DNA of 8,795 bases from Geobacteraceae bacterium (lineage in GTDB: Bacteria > Desulfobacterota > Desulfuromonadia > Geobacterales > Geobacteraceae): assembly GCA_012797715.1 (NCBI GenBank), contig JAAZOO010000414.1, positions 1 to 8,795 on the forward strand, given 5' to 3'. Positions 1-6,039 of this stretch are shown here, one piece after another (the first letter of the stretch is position 1; every line of letters begins with the position of its first letter). The position numbers and the translations under genes were made by a program. The notes beneath the pieces are model-generated. The model saw only the letters and a list, made by a program, of their open reading frames with translations, made no database searches and had not been told where the DNA came from.

Positions 1-24
1 ACCACAGGGAAAAGGAGCGCCATC

Positions 25-249
25 ATGAGTGAAGTGGAAAAATATCTGGCGGCACTGGAGGCGGCGGTCGAGGTGAAAGACAAGGAGGTCATCCTTTTGC
101 TGGAACCCTTTGCCACGCATCTCTACAAGGACATCCATGCCCGGGCCCAAGGCGCTTCCGATGAGGATCGCGCCGCATGGGAAGAGATGCTGCGGCGCAT
201 CAAGTATGTCATCGCCGGCATGGCAACGGCGAGCCCCGAGATCTGGTAA
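25..249 (+). CDS. Small acidic protein of unknown function
   Basis: I do not recognise this 74-residue protein and propose no function. It is probably a real gene: a good Shine-Dalgarno (AAAGGAG, 11-17) lies 7 nt before the ATG, and the codon use resembles the neighbours. The product is rich in Glu, Ala and Lys, looks mostly helical, and has no signal peptide, membrane segment or cysteine. Its end (IKYVIAGMATASPEIW) is hydrophobic to aromatic. It is followed by a probable promoter for the heme genes, so it is more likely the last gene of an upstream transcript than part of the heme operon. The gene is complete, but its own promoter would lie left of the window. Confidence 0.65.
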   Translation: MSEVEKYLAALEAAVEVKDKEVILLLEPFATHLYKDIHARAQGASDEDRAAWEEMLRRIKYVIAGMATASPEIW

Positions 250-251
250 CG

Positions 252-287
252 GGTGAAACGGGAAAACTCTTTTCACCGCTTTTCCCG
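252..287. repeat. Two interleaved inverted repeats
   Basis: Two perfect inverted repeats interlock. GGTGAAA (252-258) pairs with TTTCACC (271-277), and CGGGAAAA (259-266) pairs with TTTTCCCG (280-287). Each loop contains one arm of the other, so as RNA they could form an H-type pseudoknot or two competing hairpins. A third option is CACCG (274-278) with CGGTG (286-290). The block begins two bases after the stop codon of the upstream ORF and overlaps the putative -35 region of the next promoter. It could be a regulator-binding site or the 3' end structure of the upstream transcript. The pairing is directly visible; the role is inferred. Confidence 0.55.
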
Positions 288-299
288 GTGTGCTACACT
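271..299 (+). promoter_or_regulatory. Probable sigma-70 promoter of the heme operon
   Basis: An extended -10 element (TGC then TACACT, 291-299) stands 17 nt after a weak -35 (TTTCAC, 271-276). The start would fall near 306, giving a leader of about 54 nt before the precorrin-2 dehydrogenase ATG. The -35 is poor, which is compatible with an extended -10 or with an activator. The inverted repeats at 252-287 overlap the -35. Confidence 0.45.
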
Positions 300-306
300 T
301 GTGGGG

Positions 307-327
307 CCGCGGACGGTTTTCCCGCGG
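307..327 (+). other. Short hairpin in the operon leader
   Basis: CCGCGG (307-312) and CCGCGG (322-327) can pair as a 6-bp GC stem with a 9-nt loop at the start of the predicted leader. No U-tract follows, so it is not a terminator. It may stabilise the transcript, or be chance in GC-rich sequence. Confidence 0.3.
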
Positions 328-359
328 AACCTCACCCTTCCCGTGTCGGGGATATGCCC

Positions 360-1034
360 ATGAAGTACTATCCCATCAATATCGAGATTCGCGGCAGGCT
401 CGTAACGGTCGTCGGCGGAGGCGCCGTTGCGGAGCGCAAGTGCCGGACCCTCCTGGAAGCGGGAGCAAAGGTCAGAGTCATTGCCCCGCACCTGTCCCGG
501 GGGCTGTCGGGGCTGGTAAAGAGGGGAGCGGTTGAGCACCTGGCGCGGGAGTACCGGCCCGGGGATCTTGCCGGATCCTTCCTGGTGTTCGTGGCGACCG
601 GCAATCGCCGGGTAAGCGTGGCCGTGGCCGACGAGGCTGCGGAATGGCGCATTCCCGCCAATATCGCCGACATGCCCGAGCGGAGCAACTTCACCACGCC
701 CTCCTCCGTTGCCAGGGGCGACCTCCTCCTGACCGTATCCACCGGCGGGAAATGTCCCGCTCTTGCCAAGGAGATCCGCGGAGAGCTCGAGGAGCGCTAC
801 GGCGAGGAGTACGCCGTGGCGCTCCAGATCCTCGGCGCCGTCCGCGACCGTCTGCTGGCCATGAAAATCGGATGTCACGCCACAAAGGAGATCCTCGATT
901 CTCTCATCTCGTGCGGCCTGCCGTTCCTCTTGCGCAACGGTTCTGCCGATGAGGTGGATCGCCTGCTGCGGGAGGCTGCGGGTCCCGGTTTCAGCCTCGG
1001 CGATCTGGGCGTGGAGAACAGGGACATCCCATGA
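360..1034 (+). CDS. Precorrin-2 dehydrogenase (siroheme synthase N-terminal domain type, SirC/Met8-like)
   Basis: This 224-residue cytosolic enzyme most likely oxidises precorrin-2 to sirohydrochlorin with NAD+, the step toward siroheme and, in anaerobic routes, cobalamin. The Rossmann loop VVGGGAVAERK is at residues 17-27. NIADMPERSNFTTP follows at 101-114, with Asp104 in the place of the catalytic Asp104 of CysG (Asp141 in yeast Met8p). The serine-containing loop STGGKCPALA is at 127-136, and a helical C-terminal part follows. It lacks the SUMT domain of CysG, which is encoded downstream in the cobA-hemD fusion. Met8p also inserts iron, so ferrochelatase activity is possible but not shown here. 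I chose ATG 360 over in-frame ATG 354 because GGGGA (348-352) is 7 nt from 360 but only 1 nt from 354. The stop overlaps the next start (ATGA), implying translational coupling. Confidence 0.9.
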   Translation: MKYYPINIEIRGRLVTVVGGGAVAERKCRTLLEAGAKVRVIAPHLSRGLSGLVKRGAVEHLAREYRPGDLAGSFLVFVATGNRRVSVAVADEAAEWRIPANIADMPERSNFTTPSSVARGDLLLTVSTGGKCPALAKEIRGELEERYGEEYAVALQILGAVRDRLLAMKIGCHATKEILDSLISCGLPFLLRNGSADEVDRLLREAAGPGFSLGDLGVENRDIP

Positions 1035-1846
1035 ACACCGTCCTTTTTGGGGTGGTCATCGCCCTCTACGGAACGGCGACCCTCCTCTATGCAGGATACT
1101 TCGTCCGTTCTGGGGAAACGCTCGGCAAGGCCGCCCGCTGGGTCCTTGCATGGGGATTCGCTCTCCATTGTCTTTTCACCGTGAACCGCTATCTTGCGTC
1201 CGGGTATCCTCCCATAACGAGCCCCCACGAGTCGTTCTCCTTTTTCAGTCTGGCCGTGGTCGCCGTCTTTCTCGCATTCCAATGGAAATGCCGCGCCGTG
1301 ATACTCGGGTCCTTTGTCATGCCGGTGGCCTTTCTCATTCTCCTTGCGTCCGCACTGTTCCCGTCGGCGGTTACTCCTCCCGGTCCGGCACTGAAAAGCG
1401 GCTGGCTCGCGATTCATGCCGTCTGCGCTTTCGGGGCCTACGCTGCCTTTGCCGTTGCCTTCTGTGCGGGCGTCATGTACCTGCTCCAGGAGCGGTACCT
1501 GAAAAGGAAGGTGCTGGGCGCCCTGTTTCACCGTCTCCCTTCCCTGGACATCCTGGACGACATCAATTTCCGCTGCCTGGCCGCCGGCCTTCCCCTGTTG
1601 ACGATTGCCATCACCTCCGGAGCCCTGTGGGCGAAGTCCGCCTGGGGAGCCTACTGGAGCTGGGACCCGAAACAGACCTGGTCTCTCATCACCTGGCTTG
1701 TGTACGCGGTGCTCCTCCACGGCAGGCTGACCACCGGCTGGCGCGGCAGAAGAGCAGCCATCCTGGCCATCGTCGGTTTCTGCGTAATCCTCTTCACCTT
1801 TCTCGGCGTCAACCTCCTGCTGCCGGGACACCACAGCACCAGGTAG
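1031..1846 (+). CDS. ccsA: CcsA/HemX-like cytochrome c assembly membrane protein
   Basis: This 271-residue integral membrane protein of the CcsA/CcsB/ResC/HemX family probably handles heme at the membrane. In system II cytochrome c maturation such proteins bind and export heme for attachment to apocytochromes. About eight hydrophobic segments are visible (near residues 3-23, 36-55, 68-84, 88-110, 124-150, 181-200, 217-234 and 241-264). The tryptophan-rich signature is at 205-217 (WGAYWSWDPKQTW) followed by LITWLVYAVLLH, the WWD heme-binding motif. Candidate heme-ligand histidines are His46, His129, His230 and His267/268. There is no large extracytoplasmic CcsB (ResB) domain, so it would need a partner elsewhere or act like HemX. 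In Bacillus, hemX sits beside hemA and affects HemA level; here hemA also follows directly, 9 nt downstream. Exact role (assembly or HemA control) is undecided; family assignment is firm. Confidence 0.88.
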   Translation: MNTVLFGVVIALYGTATLLYAGYFVRSGETLGKAARWVLAWGFALHCLFTVNRYLASGYPPITSPHESFSFFSLAVVAVFLAFQWKCRAVILGSFVMPVAFLILLASALFPSAVTPPGPALKSGWLAIHAVCAFGAYAAFAVAFCAGVMYLLQERYLKRKVLGALFHRLPSLDILDDINFRCLAAGLPLLTIAITSGALWAKSAWGAYWSWDPKQTWSLITWLVYAVLLHGRLTTGWRGRRAAILAIVGFCVILFTFLGVNLLLPGHHSTR

Positions 1847-1855
1847 CCGGGATTC

Positions 1856-3172
1856 ATGAATATCATTGTCGTGGGACTTTCCCATCATACGGCCCCCCTG
1901 GAAATTCGGGAGAAGCTGGCCTTCGATTCGGACGGAATTGAAGCCCCCCTTCGGGAACTGACGTCCCTGCCGGATATCTCGGAGGGGGTTATCGTCTCCA
2001 CCTGCAACCGTGTCGAGGTGTATGCCGTCACCCGCGACATCGCCGCCGGCATGGCCCTCATCAGGCGCTTTCTCGCAGACCGACACCGTATCCCCTTCTC
2101 CGGTCTGGAGAGGTATCTGTACGGGCACCATGGAGAAAATGCCGTCCGCCACGTGTTCCGGGTTGCTGCAAGTCTGGATTCCCTGGTCGTGGGGGAGCCG
2201 CAGATCCTGGGACAGATAAAATCGGCGTACAGCTATGCTGCGGAATACGGCGCATCGGGCATTGTCCTGAACCGCCTCCTCCATAAGGCATTCTTCGTTG
2301 CCAAGCGTATCCGGACCGAAACCCGCATTGCAACCTCCGCGGTTTCCATCGCCTTTGCCGCAGTGGAGCTGGCAAAGAAGATATTTGATGATCTCTCCGA
2401 CAAGACCGTTCTCCTGGTGGGGGCAGGGGACATGGGCGAGCTGGCGGCGCGGCATTTCCTCACCGCCGGAGTGCGGGGAGTGATGGTGGCCAACCGCACC
2501 TTCGAGAGGGCGGAGCGCTTGGCGGCACAATTCGAGGGGCGGCCGGTGCGCTTCGAGGACCTCTTCGACCACCTGCACAAGGCAGACATCGTCCTGTCCA
2601 CCACCGGAGCCCCCCATTTCATCATCGGGGCCAGGGACGTGGCGGAGGCGCTTCGCCGCAGGAAACAGCGGCCCGTGTTCTTCATCGACATCGCCGTACC
2701 CCGGGACGTGGACCCGGCGGTGAACGAACTGGAGAATGTCTACCTGTACAACACCGACGACCTCCAGGGAGTGGTGGAGTCGAACCTGGAGAAGCGCAGG
2801 ATGGAGGCGGAGAAAGCGGAGCAGATTGTGGTGGAGGAAGCGGGACGATTCCTCTCCTGGCTTTCCTCCCTGGAGGTGGTCCCGACCATCGTGGCGCTCC
2901 GTTCCCGCTTTGAAGAGATCGTGCGGTCTGAGGTGGAGCGGACCCTTTCGGCCTGGAAAGGGGTTTCCCCGGAGCATGAGAAGCGCCTGGACGCCATGAC
3001 CGCCGCCATGATTTCCAAGCTGCTCCATACCCCCATCAGCGTCCTGAAGCATACCGGCCAGGGGGGGCGCATCGACCTCTACCTGGACGCCCTGCGGAGC
3101 CTGTTCGACCTTTCTCCGGAGACACCGGAAGGAGTCGAGGATGGCAGCGGGGAGGGGGAACGTGATGAGTAA
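1856..3172 (+). CDS. hemA: Glutamyl-tRNA reductase
   Basis: This enzyme reduces glutamyl-tRNA(Glu) with NADPH to glutamate-1-semialdehyde, the first committed step of C5-pathway tetrapyrrole synthesis. It has 438 residues, within the family's usual 410-450. GLSHHTAPLEIREK is at residues 7-20. The nucleophilic Cys50 lies in STCNRVEVYAV, and His100 matches the invariant catalytic-domain histidine. SLVVGEPQILGQIKSAY (109-125) is the substrate-domain signature. The NADPH Rossmann loop GAGDMGELAARH is at 189-200, and a long helical dimerisation region follows from about 310 to 420. The start is ATG 1856, 9 nt after the ccsA stop; only a weak AGGTAG (1841-1846) precedes it, so coupling to ccsA is likely. 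HemA is commonly the regulated step of heme synthesis; the sequence shows no clear mechanism here. The acidic C-terminal tail (about 422-438) is variable in the family. Confidence 0.97.
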   Translation: MNIIVVGLSHHTAPLEIREKLAFDSDGIEAPLRELTSLPDISEGVIVSTCNRVEVYAVTRDIAAGMALIRRFLADRHRIPFSGLERYLYGHHGENAVRHVFRVAASLDSLVVGEPQILGQIKSAYSYAAEYGASGIVLNRLLHKAFFVAKRIRTETRIATSAVSIAFAAVELAKKIFDDLSDKTVLLVGAGDMGELAARHFLTAGVRGVMVANRTFERAERLAAQFEGRPVRFEDLFDHLHKADIVLSTTGAPHFIIGARDVAEALRRRKQRPVFFIDIAVPRDVDPAVNELENVYLYNTDDLQGVVESNLEKRRMEAEKAEQIVVEEAGRFLSWLSSLEVVPTIVALRSRFEEIVRSEVERTLSAWKGVSPEHEKRLDAMTAAMISKLLHTPISVLKHTGQGGRIDLYLDALRSLFDLSPETPEGVEDGSGEGERDE

Positions 3173-3260
3173 AACGGAAAGAGCTGAAACGCTACGGGAA
3201 AAAAGGGGATCGGAACCGGGTATGCCCCCCGCTCTCTTCCCCGGGAGAACTCGACGATGA
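3165..3260 (+). CDS. Possible 31-codon micro-ORF linking hemA and hemC
   Basis: An ATG at 3165 lies inside the last codons of hemA and opens a 31-codon frame that ends with TGA at 3258-3260, overlapping the hemC ATG (3257) by 4 nt. A purine-rich Shine-Dalgarno (GGAGGGGGA, 3151-3159) lies just upstream, better than the one for hemC. The predicted peptide is basic and hydrophilic (MSKTERAETLREKRG, then a Pro/Arg-rich end). I recognise no family. It may serve to carry ribosomes across the 84-nt gap and couple hemC to hemA, or it may be chance. The double overlap and Shine-Dalgarno are visible; translation is inferred. Confidence 0.3.
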   Translation: MSKTERAETLREKRGSEPGMPPALFPGRTRR

Positions 3261-4198
3261 CACCGACATCACTGAAAATCGGCACCCGGGGGAGCCCGCT
3301 TGCCCTGTGGCAGGCCCGGTGGGTGCGCGACCGGCTCCTTGAGCGGTATCCCCACTGCTCCGTCTCCCTGGTGAAGATAAAGACCTCCGGCGACCGGATC
3401 CTTGATGTCCCTCTGGCGCAGGTGGGGGGGAAGGGGCTCTTCGTCAAGGAGATCGAGGAGGAAATGCTCCGGGGAGGAATCGATCTGGCCGTGCACAGCA
3501 TGAAGGATGTGCCGGCCGAGTTCCCGCCGGGCCTGGGACTCGCCTGCGTTACCCAGAGGGAGGACCCCAGAGACGCTCTCGTCTCCAACGGCACTGCCTT
3601 TGCGGATCTCCCCCCAGGTGCCCGGGTCGGCACCAGCGCCCTCCGCCGTCAGGCGCAGTTGCGGGCAATCCGTCCCGACCTGGAGATGGTGGTGATTCGG
3701 GGGAACGTGGAGACCCGACTCGGGAAGATGGAGACGGAGAATCTGGACGCAGTGGTGCTGGCCGCTGCCGGTCTGAAGCGTCTCGGCCTCGCCGATCGGG
3801 TGACGGAGTACCTGCCGGTGGGGTTGTCGCTCCCCGCCATCGGCCAGGGTGCCCTGGGGATCGAGTGCCGCCAGGAGGATACGGCGGTGCTGGAGGCTAT
3901 CTCCTTTCTCAACGATCCGGCAACGGCGCGCTGCGTGGGAGCGGAGCGGGCATTCCTCTTGCGGTGCCGGGGAGGGTGCCAGGTCCCCCTTGCGGCTCAC
4001 GCTGAAATTGCCGGGGACGAACTGCGGCTCTGCGCATTCATCGGCTCCGTGGACGGCAGGAAATCGGTGCGGGGGGAAATTTCCGGCCCGGCACGGCGCT
4101 ACGAGGAGCTGGGACGGGAGCTTGCCGATACCCTCCTTCATGGGGGGGGGCGGGATATCCTCCGCGACGTGTTGGGTGACGCCCCGGCGGGACCCTGA
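3257..4198 (+). CDS. hemC: Porphobilinogen deaminase (hydroxymethylbilane synthase)
   Basis: This cytosolic enzyme polymerises four porphobilinogens to hydroxymethylbilane, using a covalently bound dipyrromethane cofactor. The 313-residue length is normal. KIGTRGSPLALWQA at residues 7-20 is the typical start. Asp84, in VHSMKDVP, matches the catalytic Asp84 of E. coli. VGTSALRRQAQL (124-135), IRGNVETRL (147-155) and LPAIGQGALGIE (192-203) are also characteristic. The cofactor-bearing cysteine is Cys241, in RGGCQVPLAAHAEI. The residues before it read CRGGC rather than the common LEGGC, leaving an extra cysteine four residues upstream. The start ATG 3257 has GGGAGA (3243-3248) 8 nt upstream. A run of nine G (4142-4150) lies in the C-terminal coding part. 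HemB, which makes the substrate, is at the right of the window on the other strand. Confidence 0.97.
   Translation: MTPTSLKIGTRGSPLALWQARWVRDRLLERYPHCSVSLVKIKTSGDRILDVPLAQVGGKGLFVKEIEEEMLRGGIDLAVHSMKDVPAEFPPGLGLACVTQREDPRDALVSNGTAFADLPPGARVGTSALRRQAQLRAIRPDLEMVVIRGNVETRLGKMETENLDAVVLAAAGLKRLGLADRVTEYLPVGLSLPAIGQGALGIECRQEDTAVLEAISFLNDPATARCVGAERAFLLRCRGGCQVPLAAHAEIAGDELRLCAFIGSVDGRKSVRGEISGPARRYEELGRELADTLLHGGGRDILRDVLGDAPAGP
4142..4150 (+). repeat. Nine-G homopolymer inside hemC
   Basis: A run of nine G falls near HemC residues 296-298. Loss of one G would shift reading into a frame that continues to TGA 4248-4250, past the normal end; gain of one G would end at TGA 4177-4179. Either change alters only the last 15 or so residues. 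The site is prone to slippage and to sequencing error. Confidence 0.7.
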
Positions 4199-4458
4199 AA
4201 GTCCGGCCGACCGCACGGTGAATAGCATTGATCCCGGATTCGCCGGGTGACGGTAGCCTCCGGTGCCTCCTGCCGGCCTCCTTCTGCTGCGCTACGCGCA
4301 TTTTGCCGCAGCCGATGAACTCACCCCCAGGTTCGAACGGCATCGGCTGTCGACGCTTCATTTTGCCAAGAGCAACAGCGAATCAGGCCGAGGTGGCTCT
4401 CTCCGGACGACTCCGCGTGCCGTTTTCACGTTGATACCAAGGGTGGAAAAGAGTGGAT
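4199..4458 (+). other. Spacer between hemC and cobA-hemD
   Basis: This is the only long gap within the plus-strand gene run, about 260 nt, and I see no credible gene in it: open frames crossing it lack Shine-Dalgarno sites and recognisable products. It begins with a small hairpin (CCCGG 4233-4237 / CCGGG 4243-4247) without a U-tract and then holds the repeat structure at 4299-4367. I find no strong promoter for cobA-hemD, so read-through from hemC is plausible. The spacer does not match the cobalamin or GEMM riboswitch patterns I know. Confidence 0.5.
4299..4367. repeat. Direct repeats flanking a cruciform-like inverted repeat
   Basis: CATTTTGCC occurs at 4299-4307 and again at 4359-4367, exactly 60 nt apart. 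Between them CAGCCGATG (4309-4317) and CATCGGCTG (4341-4349) form a perfect 9-bp inverted repeat with a 23-nt loop. The loop contains the 8-nt palindrome GTTCGAAC (4331-4338). The arrangement could be a folded leader RNA, a protein-binding region or a decayed intergenic repeat element. I do not recognise it as a known family. Confidence 0.45.
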
Positions 4459-5997
4459 ATGAAACGAGAGAAAAATGGATACGTCTACCTCATTGGCGCC
4501 GGCCCCGGCGATCCGGGACTGATCACGGTCAAGGGGAGGGAGTGCATCGGCCGGTCCGATGTGATCCTCTACGACTACCTGGCCCATCCGGGTCTGCTGG
4601 AATTCGCCCGGCCGGGTGCCGAGCTGATCTATGCCGGAAAGATCGGCGGAGCGCATAACCGGGAACAGGGGCAGATCAACGACATGCTGGTGGAAAAGGC
4701 CTCAGCCGGCAAGGTGGTGGCGCGCCTCAAGGGGGGCGACCCCTTCATCTTCGGCAGGGGGGGCGAGGAGTGCGAGGTCCTGGCAGATGCGGGCATACCC
4801 TTCGAGGTGGTGCCGGGGGTTACTGCCGGCATCGGGGCCACGGCCTATGCGGGGATTCCCCTCACCCACCGTGACTTTACCACGTCGGTCACCTTTGTCA
4901 CCGGCCACGAAAGCCCCGGCAAGGAGGTCTCCGGCATTGACTGGCAGAGTCTTGGCCGGGGAAACGGAACCCTCGTTTTCTACATGGGGATGAAAAATCT
5001 CCCCCAGATTGCGCAGGATCTCGTCTCCCACGGCAGGCCGCAGGAGACGCCCGTCGCCCTCGTGCGCTGGGGGACGCGGCCGGAGCAGGAGGTGCTGGTT
5101 GGAACCCTGGCAGACATCGGGGAGCGGGCGCGTAAGGCCGCCTTCAAGGCGCCGGCCATTACCGTAGTGGGTGACGTGGTCCGTCTCCGGGACAAGCTCC
5201 GCTGGTTTGACAGCCGGCCCCTGTTCGGCACGGGGATACTGGTCACCCGCGCAACGGACCAGGCGGGTGTTTTTTCCCGTCTCCTCCAAGGGTATGGCGC
5301 CCGTGTCTTTGAATGCCCCACCATCGCCGTGAAGCAGCCGGAAGATTTTTCGGAGCTGGATAAAGCGATCCGAACCGTTGCCGCTTTCGACTGGGTGATC
5401 TTCACCTCCGCCAACGGGGTGAATGTCTTTTTCCAACGTCTTCACCATCTGGAGCTTGACAGCCGGGCTCTCGGGCCGTGCCGGGTGGCAGTGGTCGGCC
5501 CCAGGACCGGCGAGTCCCTGGCGCCCTACGGCATCAGACCGGACCTGGTCCCGTCGGGCTACCACGCGGAAGGGGTCGTCGAGGCGTTCGGGCGGCTGGA
5601 GGTTGGGGGGAAACGTGCCCTGTACCCCAGGGGAGACCGGGCGCGGGATGTGATCGGGCCGGGGCTGCAAAAACTGGGGATGACGGTGGTCGCGCCGGTC
5701 GCCTACCGCACCGTCGTGCCCGATTCCCTTCCGCGGGATGCCGTTGAGGCCCTGGAAGAGAGGCGTATCCGCTGTGTCACCTTCACCTCATCCTCGGCAG
5801 TCTCAAATCTGGCCGCTCTGGTCGGGGAAAACCGGCTGCTCCATCTCCTGGAGGGGGTGGCTGTCGCATCCATCGGGCCCGTCACCTCGTCCTCCTGCCG
5901 CGACCTGGGTCTGCGGGTGGACATCGAGCCCCGCGAGTCCACCATCGAGGCGTTGACCGGCGAGATTGTCCGGTACTTCTCCTTCCGGCGGGAATGA
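4459..5997 (+). CDS. cobA-hemD: Fused uroporphyrinogen-III C-methyltransferase / uroporphyrinogen-III synthase
   Basis: One 512-residue polypeptide carries two consecutive enzymes. Residues 8-250 are the SUMT (CobA) methylase, which converts uroporphyrinogen III to precorrin-2 with two S-adenosylmethionines. Its motifs are IGAGPGDPGLIT (12-23), RLKGGDPFIFGRGGEE (89-104), VVPGVTAG (118-125) and PLTHRD (134-139). Residues 258-512 are HemD, which cyclises hydroxymethylbilane to uroporphyrinogen III. It shows ILVTRA (260-265), DWVIFTSANGV (311-321), YPRGDRARD (389-397), TFTSSSAV (441-448) and ASIGPVTSSS (470-479). The fusion makes and consumes uroporphyrinogen III, linking the heme and siroheme/cobalamin branches. 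Such CobA-HemD fusions are known in delta-proteobacteria, clostridia and others. The start is uncertain: in-frame GTG 4453 has GGTGGA (4442-4447) 5 nt away, while ATG 4459 has only AAGAG nearby. I prefer ATG; the difference is two residues. Confidence 0.95.
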   Translation: MKREKNGYVYLIGAGPGDPGLITVKGRECIGRSDVILYDYLAHPGLLEFARPGAELIYAGKIGGAHNREQGQINDMLVEKASAGKVVARLKGGDPFIFGRGGEECEVLADAGIPFEVVPGVTAGIGATAYAGIPLTHRDFTTSVTFVTGHESPGKEVSGIDWQSLGRGNGTLVFYMGMKNLPQIAQDLVSHGRPQETPVALVRWGTRPEQEVLVGTLADIGERARKAAFKAPAITVVGDVVRLRDKLRWFDSRPLFGTGILVTRATDQAGVFSRLLQGYGARVFECPTIAVKQPEDFSELDKAIRTVAAFDWVIFTSANGVNVFFQRLHHLELDSRALGPCRVAVVGPRTGESLAPYGIRPDLVPSGYHAEGVVEAFGRLEVGGKRALYPRGDRARDVIGPGLQKLGMTVVAPVAYRTVVPDSLPRDAVEALEERRIRCVTFTSSSAVSNLAALVGENRLLHLLEGVAVASIGPVTSSSCRDLGLRVDIEPRESTIEALTGEIVRYFSFRRE

Positions 5998-6004
5998 GCC
6001 CTTC

Positions 6005-6032
6005 TTGCGGGGTGGCGGTTTGGTGGTAGACT
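6005..6032 (+). promoter_or_regulatory. Probable promoter of the coa1-like gene
   Basis: TTGCGG (6005-6010) and TAGACT (6027-6032) are separated by 16 nt, with TGG before the -10 as an extended element. The predicted start (about 6038-6041) coincides with the ATG at 6040, suggesting a leaderless transcript. This agrees with the lack of a good Shine-Dalgarno. The -10 runs into GTGCAC, as does the hemB promoter. Confidence 0.45.
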
Positions 6033-6039
6033 GTGCACC

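Noticed and set aside
875..3052. A 725-codon open frame antisense to precorrin-2 dehydrogenase, ccsA and hemA
   Set aside because: It is opposite three clearly identified genes. Long antisense frames are common in GC-rich coding DNA, and its low-complexity His/Gly/Arg-rich translation matches nothing recognisable.
4199..4220. Resemblance of AGTCCGGCCGACCGC to a cobalamin riboswitch B12 box
   Set aside because: Only a partial match, and the rest of the riboswitch core would have to lie inside hemC. It is also too far from cobA-hemD.
3269..4228. A 319-codon antisense frame over hemC (and a 322-codon one at 4702-5670 over cobA-hemD)
   Set aside because: Both are shadows of confidently identified genes with no plausible start signals or domain content.
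4243..4290. GCCTCCGG-type segments recalling a GEMM (c-di-GMP) riboswitch
   Set aside because: The order of conserved blocks is wrong and the hallmark 5' block is missing.
4326..4345. GGTTCGAAC recalling a tRNA T-loop
   Set aside because: The flanking bases do not pair as a T-stem and no acceptor or anticodon arm is present.
4263..4658. A 131-codon plus-strand frame across the spacer into cobA
   Set aside because: No Shine-Dalgarno and no recognisable product, and its second half lies out of frame inside cobA-hemD.
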